Assembly (NCBI GenBank): GCA_036435485.1
Contig: CM071599.1
Coordinates: 372,001-436,000, forward strand
Reading direction: 5' to 3'
DNA length: 64,000 nucleotides
Source: Saposhnikovia divaricata
Lineage: Eukaryota; Streptophyta; Magnoliopsida; Apiales; Apiaceae
A program made the translations under genes and the position numbers. Shown here piece by piece: positions 47,263-59,700 of this stretch; positions within the stretch are counted from its first letter, which is position 1, and each line of letters opens with the position of its first letter. The notes below the pieces were generated by a model, which saw nothing but the letters and a program-made list of their open reading frames with translations, was not told where the DNA came from and searched no databases.

Positions 47263-49628
47263 GGATATTTTTACATATTTTGTTCCTATGGGTTATTGAA
47301 ATTCAACAAAATATTATTTGACGCGGGTCGAACCTGAATCGGAGCTGATATGATCGGAACTCGGTTTTCGGATAATCCTCAAAGTGGTTAGTACACGGGA
47401 TATTGTTAAAAATCAAGTCGGACCATTTTGTGGATATTTTTACATATTTTGTTCATATGGGTTATTGAAATTCAAAAAAAAATTATTTGACGCGGGTCGA
47501 ACCTGAATCGGAGCTGATATGATCGAAACTCGGTTTTCGGAAAATTCTCAAAGGGGTTAGTACACGGGATATTGTTAAAAATCGAGTCGGACCATTTTGT
47601 GGATATTTTTACATATTTGGTTCCTATGGGTTATTGAAATTCAACAAAATTTTATTTGACGCGGGTCGAACCTGAATCGGAGCAGATATGATCGAAACTC
47701 GGGTTTCGGAAAATTTTCAAAGGGGTTAGTACACGGGATATTGTTAAAAACCAAGTCAGACCATTTTGTGGATATTTTTACATATTTTGTTCCTATGGGT
47801 TATTGAAATTCAACAAAATTTTATTTGACGCGGGTCGAACCTGAATCGGAGCTGATATGATCGAAACTCGGTTTTCGGATAATCCTCAAAGTGGTTAGTA
47901 CACGGGATATTGTTAAAAATCGAGTCGGACCATTTTAGGGATATTTTTACATATTTTGTTCTTATGGGTTATTGGAATTCAACGATATTGTATTTGACGC
48001 AATTCGGAACTGAATTGGAGCTGATATAGTCAAAACTCGGTTTTTGGATAATCCTCAAAGGGGTTAGTACACGGGAAATTGTTAAAAATTGAGTCGGACT
48101 ATTTTGTGGATATTTTTACATATTTTGTTCCTATGGGTTATTGGAATTCAACGAAATTTTATTTGACGCAATTCGGACCGGAATCGGAGCTGATATGATC
48201 GAAACTCGGTTTTCGGAAAATTCTCAAAGGGGTTAGTACACGGGATATTGTTAAAAATCAAGTCAGACCATTTTGTGGATATTTTTACATATTTTGTTCC
48301 TATGGGTTATTGAAATTGAACAAAATTTTATTTGACGCGGGTCGAACCTGAATCGGAGCTGATATGATCGAAACTCGGTTTTCGGATAATCCTCAAAGTG
48401 GTTAGTACACGGGATATTGTTAAAAATCGAGTCGGACCATTTTAGGGATAGTTTTACATATTTTGTTCCTATGGGTTATTGGAATTCAACGATATTGTAT
48501 TTGACGCAATTCGGAACTGAATCGGAGCTGATATAGTCAAAACTCGGTTTTTGGATAATCCTCAAAGGGGTTAGTACACGGGAAATTGTTAAAAATTGAG
48601 TCGGACCATTTTGTGGATATTTTTACATATTTTGTTTTTATGGTTTATTGGAATTCAACGAAATTTTATTTGACGCCATTCGGACCGGAATCGGAGCTGA
48701 TATGATTGAAACTCGGTTTTCGGAAAATTCTCAAAGGGGTTAGTACACGGGATATTGTTAAAAATCAAGTCGGACCATTTTGTGGATATTTTTACATATT
48801 TTGTTCCTATGGGTTATTGGAATTCAACGAAATTTTATTTGACGCGGGTCGAACCTGAATCGGAGCAGATATGATCGAAACTCGGGTTTCGGAATATTTT
48901 CAAAGGGGTTAGTACACGGGATATTGTTAAAAACCAAGTCAGACCATTTTGTGGATATTTTTACATATTTTGTTCCTATGGGTTATTGAAATTGAACAAA
49001 ATTTTATTTGACGCGGGTCGAACCTGAATCGGAGCTGATATGATCAAAACTCGGTTTTCGGATAATCCTCAAAGTGGTTAGTACACGGGATATTGTTAAA
49101 AATCGAGTCGGACCATTTTAGGGATATTTTTACATATTTTGTTCCTATGGGTTATTGAAATTCAAAAAAAAATTATTTGACGCGGGTCGAACCTGAATCG
49201 GAGCTGATATTATCGAAACTCGGTTTTCGGAAAATTCTCAAAGGGGTTAGTACACGGGATATTGTTAAAAATCGAGTCGGACCATTTTGTGGATATTTTT
49301 ACATATTTTGTTCCTATGGGTTATTGAAATTCAACAAAATTTTATTTGACGCGGGTCGAACCTGAATCGGAGCAGATATGATCGAAACTCGGGTTTCGGA
49401 AAATTTTCAAAGGGGTTAGTACACGGGATATTGTTAAAAACCAAGTCAGACCATTTTGTGGATATTTTTACATATTTTGTTTCTATGGGTTATTGAAATT
49501 GAACAAAATTTTATTTGACGCGGGTCGAACCTGAATCGGAGCTTATATGATCGAAACTCGGTTTTCGGATAATCCTCAAAGTGGTTAGTACACGGGATAT
49601 TGTTAAAAATCGAGTCGGACCATTTTAG

Positions 49629-49825
49629 GGATATTTTTACATATTTTGTTCCTATGGGTTATTGGAATTCAACGATATTGTATTTGACGCAATTCGGAAC
49701 TGAATCGGAGCTGATATAGTCAAAACTCGGTTTTTGGATAATCCTCAAAGGGGTTAGTACACGGGAAAATTTTCAAAGGGGTTAGTACACGGGATATTGT
49801 TAAAAACCAAGTCAGACCATTTTGT
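49629..49825 (+). repeat. Enlarged M2/M5 chimera, 197 bp (11 of 11)
   Basis: Tandem 28-bp pair at 49736-49763 and 49764-49791. It is the last chimera in the window; the remaining 14.2 kb has none. Followed by an M1 with gatcggaactc, resembling the context of the first copy. Confidence 0.95.
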
Positions 49826-49994
49826 GGATATTTTTACATATTTTGTTCCTATGGGTTATTGAAATTCAACAAAATTTTATTTGACGCGGGTCGAACCTGA
49901 ATCGGAGCTGATATGATCGGAACTCGGTTTTCGGATAATCCTCAAAGTGGTTAGTACACGGGATATTGTTAAAAATTGAGTCGGACCATTTTAG
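49826..49994 (+). repeat. Single M1 monomer between blocks
   Basis: An M1 with gatcggaactc and an M2-like gttaaaaattgagtcgg before the ttttag tail. The same combination is at 56586, the last monomer of the first 28-mer. It therefore appears to be the flank of an ancestral copy of that unit. Confidence 0.88.
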
Positions 49995-52022
49995 GGATAT
50001 TTTTACATATTTTGTTCCTATGGGTTATTGGAATTCAACGATATTGTATTTGACGCAATTCGGAACTGAATTGGAGTTGATATAGTCAAAACTCGGTTTT
50101 TGGATAATCCTCAAAGGGGTTAGTACACGGGAAATTGTTAAAAATTGAGTCGGACCATTTTGTGGATATTTTTACATATTTTGTTCCTATGGGTTATTGG
50201 AATTCAACGAAATTTTATTTGACGCAATTCGGACCGGAATCGGAGGTGATATGATCGAAACTCGGTTTTCGGAAAATTCTCAAAGGGGTTAGTACACGGG
50301 ATATTGTTAAAAATCAAGTCGGACCATTTTGTGGATATTTTTACATATTTTGTTCCTATGGGTTATTGAAATTGAACAAAATTTTATTTGACGCGGGTCG
50401 AACCTGAATCGGAGCTGATATGATCGAAACTCGGTTTTCGGATAATCCTCAAAGTGGTTAGTACACGGGATATTGTTAAAAATCGAGTCGGACCATTTTA
50501 AGGATATTTTTACATATTTTGTTCCTATGGGTTATTGGAATTCAACGATATTGTATTTGACGCGGGTCGAACCTGAATCGGAGCTGATATGATCAAAACT
50601 CGGTTTTCGGATAATCCTCAAAGTGGTTAGTACATGGGATATTGTTAAAAATCGAGTCGGACCATTTTAGGGATATTTTTACATATTTTGTTCCTATGGG
50701 TTATTGAAATTCAAAAAAAAATTATTTGACGCGGGTCGAACCTGAATCGGAGCTGATATGATCGAAACTCGGTTTTCGGAAAATTCTCAAAGGGGTTAGT
50801 ACACGGGATATTGTTAAAAATCGAGTCGGACCATTTTGTGGATATTTTTACATATTTTGTTCCTATGGGTAATTGAAATTCAAGAAAATTTTATTTGACG
50901 CGGGTCGAACCTGAATCGGAGCAGATATGATCGAAACTCGGGTTTCGGAAAATTTTCAAAGGGGTTAGTACACGGGATATTGTTAAAAACCAAGTCAGAC
51001 CATTTTGTGGATATTTTTACATATTTTGTTCCTATGGTTTATTGGAATTCAACGAAATTTTATTTGACGCAATTCGGACCGGAATCGGAGCTGATATGAT
51101 CGAAACTTGGTTTTCGGAAAATTCTCAAAGGGGTTAGTACACGGGATATTGTTAAAAATCAAGTCGGACCATTTTGTGGATATTTTTACATATTTTGTTC
51201 ATATGGGTTATTGAAATTCAAAAAAAAATTATTTGACGCGGGTCGAACCTGAATCGGAGCTGATATGATCGAAACTCGGTTTTCGGAAAATTCTCAAAGG
51301 GGTTAGTACACGGGATATTGTTAAAAATCGAGTCGGACCATTTTGTGGATATTTTTACATATTTTGTTCCTATGGGTTATTGAAATTCAACAAAATTTTA
51401 TTTGACGCGGGTCGAACCTGAATCGGAGCAGATATGATCGAAACTCGGGTTTCGGAAAATTTTCAAAGGGGTTAGTACACGGGATATTGTTAAAAACCAA
51501 GTCAGACCATTTTGTGGATATTTTTACATATTTTGTTCCTATGGGTTATTGAAATTCAACAAAATTTTATTTGACGCGGGTCGAACCTGAATCGGAGCTG
51601 ATATGATCGAAACTCGGTTTTCGGATAATCCTCAAAGTGGTTAGTACACGGGATATTGTTAAAAATCGAGTCGGACCATTTTAGGGATATTTTTATATAT
51701 TTTGTTCTTATGGGTTATTGGAATTCAACGATATTGTATTTGACGCAATTCGGAACTGAATTGGAGCTGATATAGTCAAAACTCGGTTTTTGGATAATCC
51801 TCAAAGGGGTTAGTACACGGGAAATTGTTAAAAATTGAGTCGGACTATTTTGTGGATATTTTTACATATTTTGTTCCTATGGGTTATTGGAATTCAACGA
51901 AATTTTATTTGACGCAATTCGGACCGGAATCGGAGCTGATATGATCGAAACTCGGTTTTCGGAAAATTCTCAAAGGGGTTAGTACACGGGATATTGTTAA
52001 AAATCAAGTCGGACCATTTTGT
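49995..52022 (+). repeat. 12-monomer higher-order unit, copy 1 (2028 bp)
   Basis: Order: M2b (gagttgatatag) M3b (gaggtgatatg) M1a (tail ttttaagg) M2/M1 (acatggg) M4 M5 (gggtaattg) M3a (aacttgg) M4 (ttcatatggg) M5 M1b M2b (ttttatatatt) M3b. All these marks are shared with 52023-54050. The M5 at 50840 has a private caagaaaa. Confidence 0.94.
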
Positions 52023-54050
52023 GGATATTTTTACATATTTTGTTCCTATGGGTTATTGGAATTCAACGATATTGTATTTGACGCAATTCGGAACTGAATT
52101 GGAGTTGATATAGTCAAAACTCGGTTTTTGGATAATCCTCAAAGGGGTTAGTACACGGGAAATTGTTAAAAATTGAGTCGGACCATTTTGTGGATATTTT
52201 TACATATTTTGTTCCTATGGGTTATTGGAATTCAACGAAATTTTATTTGACGCAATTCGGACCGGAATCGGAGGTGATATGATCGAAACTCGGTTTTCGG
52301 AAAATTCTCAAAGGGGTTAGTACACGGGATATTGTTAAAAATCAAGTCGGACCATTTTGTGGATATTTTTACATATTTTGTTCCTATGGGTTATTGAAAT
52401 TGAACAAAATTTTATTTGACGCGGGTCGAACCTGAATCGGAGCTGATATGATCGAAACTCGGTTTTCGGATAATCCTCAAAGTGGTTAGTACACGGGATA
52501 TTGTTAAAAATCGAGTCGGACCATTTTAAGGATATTTTTACATATTTTGTTCCTATGGGTTATTGGAATTCAACGATATTGTATTTGACGCGGGTCGAAC
52601 CTGAATCGGAGCTGATATGATCAAAACTCGGTTTTCGGATAATCCTCAAAGTGGTTAGTACATGGGATATTGTTAAAAATCGAGTCGGACCATTTTAGGG
52701 ATATTTTTACATATTTTGTTCCTATGGGTTATTGAAATTCAAAAAAAAATTATTTGACGCGGGTCGAACCTGAATCGGAGCTGATATGATCGAAACTCGG
52801 TTTTCGGAAAATTCTCAAAGGGGTTAGTACACGGGATATTGTTAAAAATCGAGTCGGACCATTTTGTGGATATTTTTACATATTTTGTTCCTATGGGTAA
52901 TTGAAATTCAACAAAATTTTATTTGACGCGGGTCGAACCTGAATCGGAGCAGATATGATCGAAACTCGGGTTTCGGAAAATTTTCAAAGGGGTTAGTACA
53001 CGGGATATTGTTAAAAACCAAGTCAGACCATTTTGTGGATATTTTTACATATTTTGTTCCTATGGTTTATTGGAATTCAACGAAATTTTATTTGACGCAA
53101 TTCGGACCGGAATCGGAGCTGATATGATCGAAACTTGGTTTTCGGAAAATTCTCAAAGGGGTTAGTACACGAGATATTGTTAAAAATTAAGTCGGACCAT
53201 TTTGTGGATATTTTTACATATTTTGTTCATATGGGTTATTGAAATTCAAAAAAAAATTATTTGACGCGGGTCGAACCTGAATCGGAGCTGATATGATCGA
53301 AACTCGGTTTTCGGAAAATTTTTAAAGGGGTTAGTACACGGGATATTGTTAAAAATCGAGTCGGACCATTTTGTGGATATTTTTACATATTTTGTTCCTA
53401 TGGGTTATTGAAATTCAACAAAATTTTATTTGACGCGGGTCGAACCTGAATCGGAGCAGATATGATCGAAACTCGGGTTTCGGAAAATTTTCAAAGGGGT
53501 TAGTACACGGGATATTGTTAAAAACCAAGTCAGACCATTTTGTGGATATTTTTACATATTTTGTTCCTATGGGTTATTGAAATTCAACAAAATTTTATTT
53601 GACGCGGGTCGAACCTGAATCGGAGCTGATATGATCGAAACTCGGTTTTCGGATAATCCTCAAAGTGGTTAGTACACGGGATATTGTTAAAAATCGAGTC
53701 GGACCATTTTAGGGATATTTTTATATATTTTGTTCTTATGGGTTATTGGAATTCAACGATATTGTATTTGACGCAATTCGGAACTGAATTGGAGCTGATA
53801 TAGTCAAAACTCGGTTTTTGGATAATCCTCAAAGGGGTTAGTACACGGGAAATTGTTAAAAATTGAGTCGGACTATTTTGTGGATATTTTTACATATTTT
53901 GTTCCTATGGGTTATTGGAATTCAACGAAATTTTATTTGACGCAATTCGGACCGGAATCGGAGCTGATATGATCGAAACTCGGTTTTCGGAAAATTCTCA
54001 AAGGGGTTAGTACACGGGATATTGTTAAAAATCAAGTCGGACCATTTTGT
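52023..54050 (+). repeat. 12-monomer higher-order unit, copy 2 (2028 bp)
   Basis: Directly follows copy 1 with the same monomer order and marks, exactly 2028 bp on. Private differences: acgagat with aaattaagtcgg in the M3a at 53037 and ttttt before aaagg in the M4 at 53206. It is also the first 12 monomers of the 28-mer that spans 52023-56754. Confidence 0.94.
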
Positions 54051-56754
54051 GGATATTTTTACATATTTTGTTCCTATGGGTTATTGAAATTGAACAAAAT
54101 TTTATTTGACGCGGGTCGAACCTGAATCGGAGCTGATATGAGCGAAACTCGGTTTTCGGATAATCCTCAAAGTGGTTAGTACACGGGATATTGTTAAAAA
54201 TCGAGTCGGAGCATTTTAGGGATATTTTTACATATTTTGTTCCTATGGGTTATTGGAATTCAACGATATTGTATTTGACGCAATTCGGAACTGAATCGGA
54301 GCTGATATAGTCAAAACTCGGTTTTTGGATAATCCTCAAAGGGGTTAGTACACGGGAAATTGTTAAAAATTGAGTCGGACCATTTTGTGGATATTTTTAC
54401 ATATTTTGTTCCTATGGTTTATTGGAATTCAACGAAATTTTATTTGACGCAATTCGGATCGGAATCGGAGCTGATATGATCGAAACTCAGTTTTCGGAAA
54501 ATTCTCAAAGGGGTTAGTACACGGGATATTGTTAAAAATCAAGTCGGACCATTTTGTGGATATTTTTATATATTTTGTTCATATGGGTTATTGAAATTCA
54601 AAAAAAAAATATTTGACGCGGGTCGAACCTGAATCGGAGCTGATATGATCGAAACTCGGTTTTCGGAAAATTCTCAAAGTGGTTAGTACACGGGATATTG
54701 TTAAAAATCGAGTCGGACCATTTTAGGGATATTTTTACATATTTTGTTCTTATGGGTTATGGAAATTCAACAAAATTTTATTTGACGCGGGTCGAACCTG
54801 AATCGGAGCAGATATGATCGAAACTCGGGTTTCGGAAAATTTTCAAAGGGGTTAGTACACGGGATATTGTTAAAAACCAAGTCAGACCATTTTGTGGATA
54901 TTTTTACATATTTTGTTCCTATGGGTTATTGAAATTCAACAAAATTTTATTTGACGCGGGTCGAACCTGAATCGGAGCAGATATGATCGAAACTCGGTTT
55001 TTGGATAATCCTCAAAGTGGTTAGTACACGGGATATTGTTAAAAATCGAGTCGGACCATTTTAGGGATATTTTTACATATTTTATTCTTATGGGTTATTG
55101 GAATTCAACGATATTGTATTTGACGCAATTCGGAACTGAATTGGAGTTGATATAGTCAAAACTCGGTTTTTGGATAATCCTCAAAGGGGTTAGTACACGG
55201 GAAATTGTTAAAAATTGAGTCGGACCATTTTGTGGATATTTTTACATATTTTGTTCCTATGGGTTATTGGAATTCAACGAAATTTTATTTGACGCAATTC
55301 GGACCGGAATCGGAGCTGATATGATCGAAACTCGGTTTTCTGAAAATTCTCAAAGGGGTTAGTACACGGGATATTGTTAAAAATCAAGTCGGACCATTTT
55401 GTGGATATTTTTACATATTTTGTTCTTATGGGTTATTGGAATTCAACGATATTGTATTTGACGCAATTCGGAACTGAATTGGAGCTGATATAGTCAAAAC
55501 TCGGTTTTTGGATAATCCTCAAAGGGGTTAGTACACGGGAAATTGTTAAAAATTGAGTCGGACCATTTTGTGGATATTTTTACATATTTTGTTCCTATGG
55601 GTTATTGGAATTCAACGAAATTGTATTTGACGCGGGTCGAACCTGAATCGGAGCTGATATGATCAAAACTCGGTTTTCGGATAATCCTCAAAGTGGTTAG
55701 TACACGGGATATTGTTAAAAATCGAGTCGGACCATTTTAGGGATATTTTTACATATTTTGTTCCTATGGGTTATTGAAATTCAAAAAAAAATTATTTGAC
55801 GCGGGTCGAACCTGAATCGGAGCTGATATGATCGAAACTCGGTTTTCGGAAAATTCTCAAAGGGGTTAGTACACGGGATATTGTTAAAAATCGAGTCGGA
55901 CCATTTTGTGGATATTTTTACATATTTTGTTCCTATGGGTTATTGAAATTCAACAAAATTTTATTTGACGCGGGTCGAACCTGAATCGGAGCAGATATGA
56001 TCGAAACTCGGGTTTCGGAAAATTTTCAAAGGGGTTAGTACACGGGATATTGTTAAAAACCAAGTCAGACCATTTTGTGGATATTTTTACATATTTTGTT
56101 CCTATGGTTTATTGGAATTCAACGAAATTTTATTTGACGCAATTCGGACCGGAATCGGAGCTGATATGATCGAAACTCGGTTTTCGGAAAATTCTCAAAG
56201 GGGTTAGTACACGGGATATTGTTAAAAATCAAGTCGGACCATTTTGTGGATATTTTTACATATTTTGTTCATATGGGTTATTGAAATTCAAAAAAAAATT
56301 ATTTGACGCGGGTCGAACCTGAATCGGAGCTGATATGATCGAAACTCGGTTTTCGGAAAATTCTCAAAGGGGTTAGTACACGGGATATTGTTAAAAATCG
56401 AGTCGGACCATTTTGTGGATATTTTTACATATTTTGTTCCTATGGGTTATTGAAATTCAACAAAATTTTATTTGACGCGGGTCGAACCTGAATCGGAGCA
56501 GATATGATCGAAACTCGGGTTTCGGAAAATTTTCAAAGGGGTTAGTACACGGGATATTGTTAAAAACCAAGTCAGACCATTTTGTGGATATTTTTACATA
56601 TTTTGTTCCTATGGGTTATTGAAATTCAACAAAATTTTATTTGACGCGGGTCGAACCTGAATCGGAGCTGATATGATCGGAACTCGGTTTTCGGATAATC
56701 CTCAAAGTGGTTAGTACACGGGATATTGTTAAAAATTGAGTCGGACCATTTTAG
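52023..56754 (+). repeat. 28-monomer segmental duplication, copy 1 (4732 bp)
   Basis: The 12-mer (52023-54050) is followed by M1a M2a M3a M4 M5 M5/M1 M2b M3b M2b M3/M2/M1 M4 M5 M3a M4 M5 M1. Marks: gtcggagcatttt (about 54207), cggatcgg (54389), expanded A-run in M4 (54558), gggttatgg (54727), gagttg (55065), ttctgaaaattc (55234). Private: gagcgaaac (54051), ctcagttttcgg (54389), ttttattctta (55065). Confidence 0.94.
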
Positions 56755-59700
56755 GGATATTTTTACATATTTTGTTCCTATGGGTTATTGGAATTCAACG
56801 ATATTGTATTTGACGCAATTCGGAACTGAATTGGAGCTGATATAGTCAAAACTCGGTTTTTGGATAATCCTCAAAGGGGTTAGTACACGGGAAATTGTTA
56901 AAAATTGAGTCGGACCATTTTGTGGATATTTTTACATATTTTGTTCCTATGGGTTATTGGAATTCAACGAAATTTTATTTGACGCAATTCGGACCGGAAT
57001 CGGAGGTGATATGATCGAAACTCGGTTTTCGGAAAATTCTCAAAGGGGTTAGTACACGGGATATTGTTAAAAATCAAGTCGGACCATTTTGTGGATATTT
57101 TTACATATTTTGTTCCTATGGGTTATTGAAATTGAACAAAATTTTATTTGACGCGGGTCGAACCTGAATCGGAGCTGATATGATCGAAACTCGGTTTTCG
57201 GATAATCCTCAAAGTGGTTAGTACACGGGATATTGTTAAAAATCGAGTCGGACCATTTTAAGGATATTTTTACATATTTTGTTCCTATGGGTTATTGGAA
57301 TTCAACGATATTGTATTTGACGCGGGTCGAACCTGAATCGGAGCTGATATGATCAAAACTCGGTTTTCGGATAATCCTCAAAGTGGTTAGTACATGGGAT
57401 ATTGTTAAAAATCGAGTCGGACCATTTTAGGGATATTTTTACATATTTTGTTCCTATGGGTTATTGAAATTCAAAAAAAAATTATTTGACGCGGGTCGAA
57501 CCTGAATCGGAGCTGATATGATCGAAACTCGGTTTTCGGAAAATTCTCAAAGGGGTTAGTACACGGGATATTGTTAAAAATCGAGTCGGACCATTTTGTG
57601 GATATTTTTACATATTTTGTTCCTATGGGTAATTGAAATTCAACAAAATTTTATTTGACGCGGGTCGAACCTGAATCGGAGCAGATATGATCGAAACTCG
57701 GGTTTCGGAAAATTTTCAAAGGGGTTAGTACACGGGATATTGTTAAAAACCAAGTCAGACCATTTTGTGGATATTTTTACATATTTTGTTCCTATGGTTT
57801 ATTGGAATTCAACGAAATTTTATTTGACGCAATTCGGACTGGAATCGGAGCTGATATGATCGAAACTTGGTTTTCGGAAAATTCTCAAAGGGGTTAGTAC
57901 ACGGGATATTGTTAAAAATCAAGTCGGACCATTTTGTGGATATTTTTACATATTTTGTTCATATGGGTTATTGAAATTCAAAAAAAAATTATTTGACGCG
58001 GGTCGAACCTGAATCGGAGCTGATATGATCGAAACTCGGTTTTCGGAAAATTCTCAAAGGGGTTAGTACACGGGATATTGTTAAAAATCGAGTCGGGCCA
58101 TTTTGTGGATATTTTTACATATTTTGTTCCTATGGGTTATTGAAATTCAACAAAATTTTATTTGACGCGGGTCGAACCTGAATCGGAGCAGATATGATCG
58201 AAACTCGGGTTTCGGAAAATTTTCAAAGGGGTTAGTACACGGGATATTGTTAAAAACCAAGTCAGACCATTTTGTGGATATTTTTACATATTTTGTTCCT
58301 ATGGGTTATTGAAATTCAACAAAATTTTATTTGACGCGGGTCGAACCTGAATCGGAGCTGATATGATCGAAACTCGGTTTTCGGATAATCCTCAAAGTGG
58401 TTAGTACACGGGATATTGTTAAAAATCGAGTCGGACCATTTTAGGGATATTTTTATATATTTTGTTCTTATGGGTTATTGGAATTCAACGATATTGTATT
58501 TGACGCAATTCGGAACTGAATTGGAGCTGATATAGTCAAAACTCGGTTTTTGGATAATCCTCAAAGGGGTTAGTACACGGGAAATTGTTAAAAATTGAGT
58601 CGGACTATTTTGTGGATATTTTTACATATTTTGTTCCTATGGGTTATTGGAATTCAACGAAATTTTATTTGACGCAATTCGGACCGGAATCGGAGCTGAT
58701 ATGATCGAAACTCGGTTTTCGGAAAATTCTCAAAGGGGTTAGTACACGGGATATTGTTAAAAATCAAGTCGGACCATTTTGTGGATATTTTTACATATTT
58801 TGTTCCTATGGGTTATTGAAATTGAACAAAATTTTATTTGACGCGGGTCGAACCTGAATCGGAGCTGATATGATCGAAACTCGGTTTTCGGATAATCCTC
58901 AAAGTGGTTAGTACACGGGATATTGTTAAAAATCGAGTCGGAGCATTTTAGGGATATTTTTACATATTTTGTTCCTATGGGTTATTGGAATTCAACGATA
59001 TTGTATTTGACGCAATTCGGAACTGAATCGGAGCTGATATAGTCAAAACTCGGTTTTTGGATAATCCTCAAAGGGGTTAGTACACGGGAAATTGTTAAAA
59101 ATTGAGTCGGACCATTTTGTGGATATTTTTACATATTTTGTTCCTATGGTTTATTGGAATTCAACGAAATTTTATTTGACGCAATTCGGATCGGAATCGG
59201 AGCTGATATGATCGAAACTCGGTTTTCGGAAAATTCTCAAAGGGGTTAGTACACGGGATATTGTTAAAAATCAAGTCGGACCATTTTGTGGATATTTTTA
59301 CATATTTTGTTCATATGGGTTATTGAAATTCAAAAAAAAAATATTTGACGCGGGTCGAACCTGAATCGGAGCTGATATGATCGAAACTCGGTTTTCGGAA
59401 AATTCTCAAAGTGGTTAGTACACGGGATATTGTTAAAAATCGAGTCGGACCATTTTAGGGATATTTTTACATATTTTGTTCTTATGGGTTATGGAAATTC
59501 AACAAAATTTTATTTGACGCGGGTCGAACCTGAATCGGAGCAGATATGATCGAAACTCGGGTTTCGGAAAATTTTCAAAGGGGTTAGTACACGGGATATT
59601 GTTAAAAACCAAGTCAGACCATTTTGTGGATATTTTTACATATTTTGTTCCTATGGGTTATTGAAATTCAACAAAATTTTATTTGACGCGGGTCGAACCT

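Larger units (their letters stand above)
44869..49825 (+). repeat. 29-monomer block, nested family copy 3
   Basis: Order: M4/M1 M2b M4/M1 M2/M1 M4 M5 M1a M2b M4/M1 M2/M1 M4 M5 M1a, enlarged M2/M5 (47066), M1/M3, M4 M5 M1b M2b M3b M1a M2a M3a M3/M5 M1a M4 M5 M1a, enlarged M2/M5 (49629). Segment 46390-49825 matches 38365-41799 at a distance of 8025 bp. Private marks: caaaatattattt (47263), acatatttgg (47601), gtttttatgg with gccattcgg (48615), gatattatcg (49122). Confidence 0.9.

Noticed and set aside
49177..49365. 62-codon open frame
   Set aside because: Created by gatattatcg for gatatgatcg in the M4 at 49122. Same satellite reading frame, no independent support for coding.
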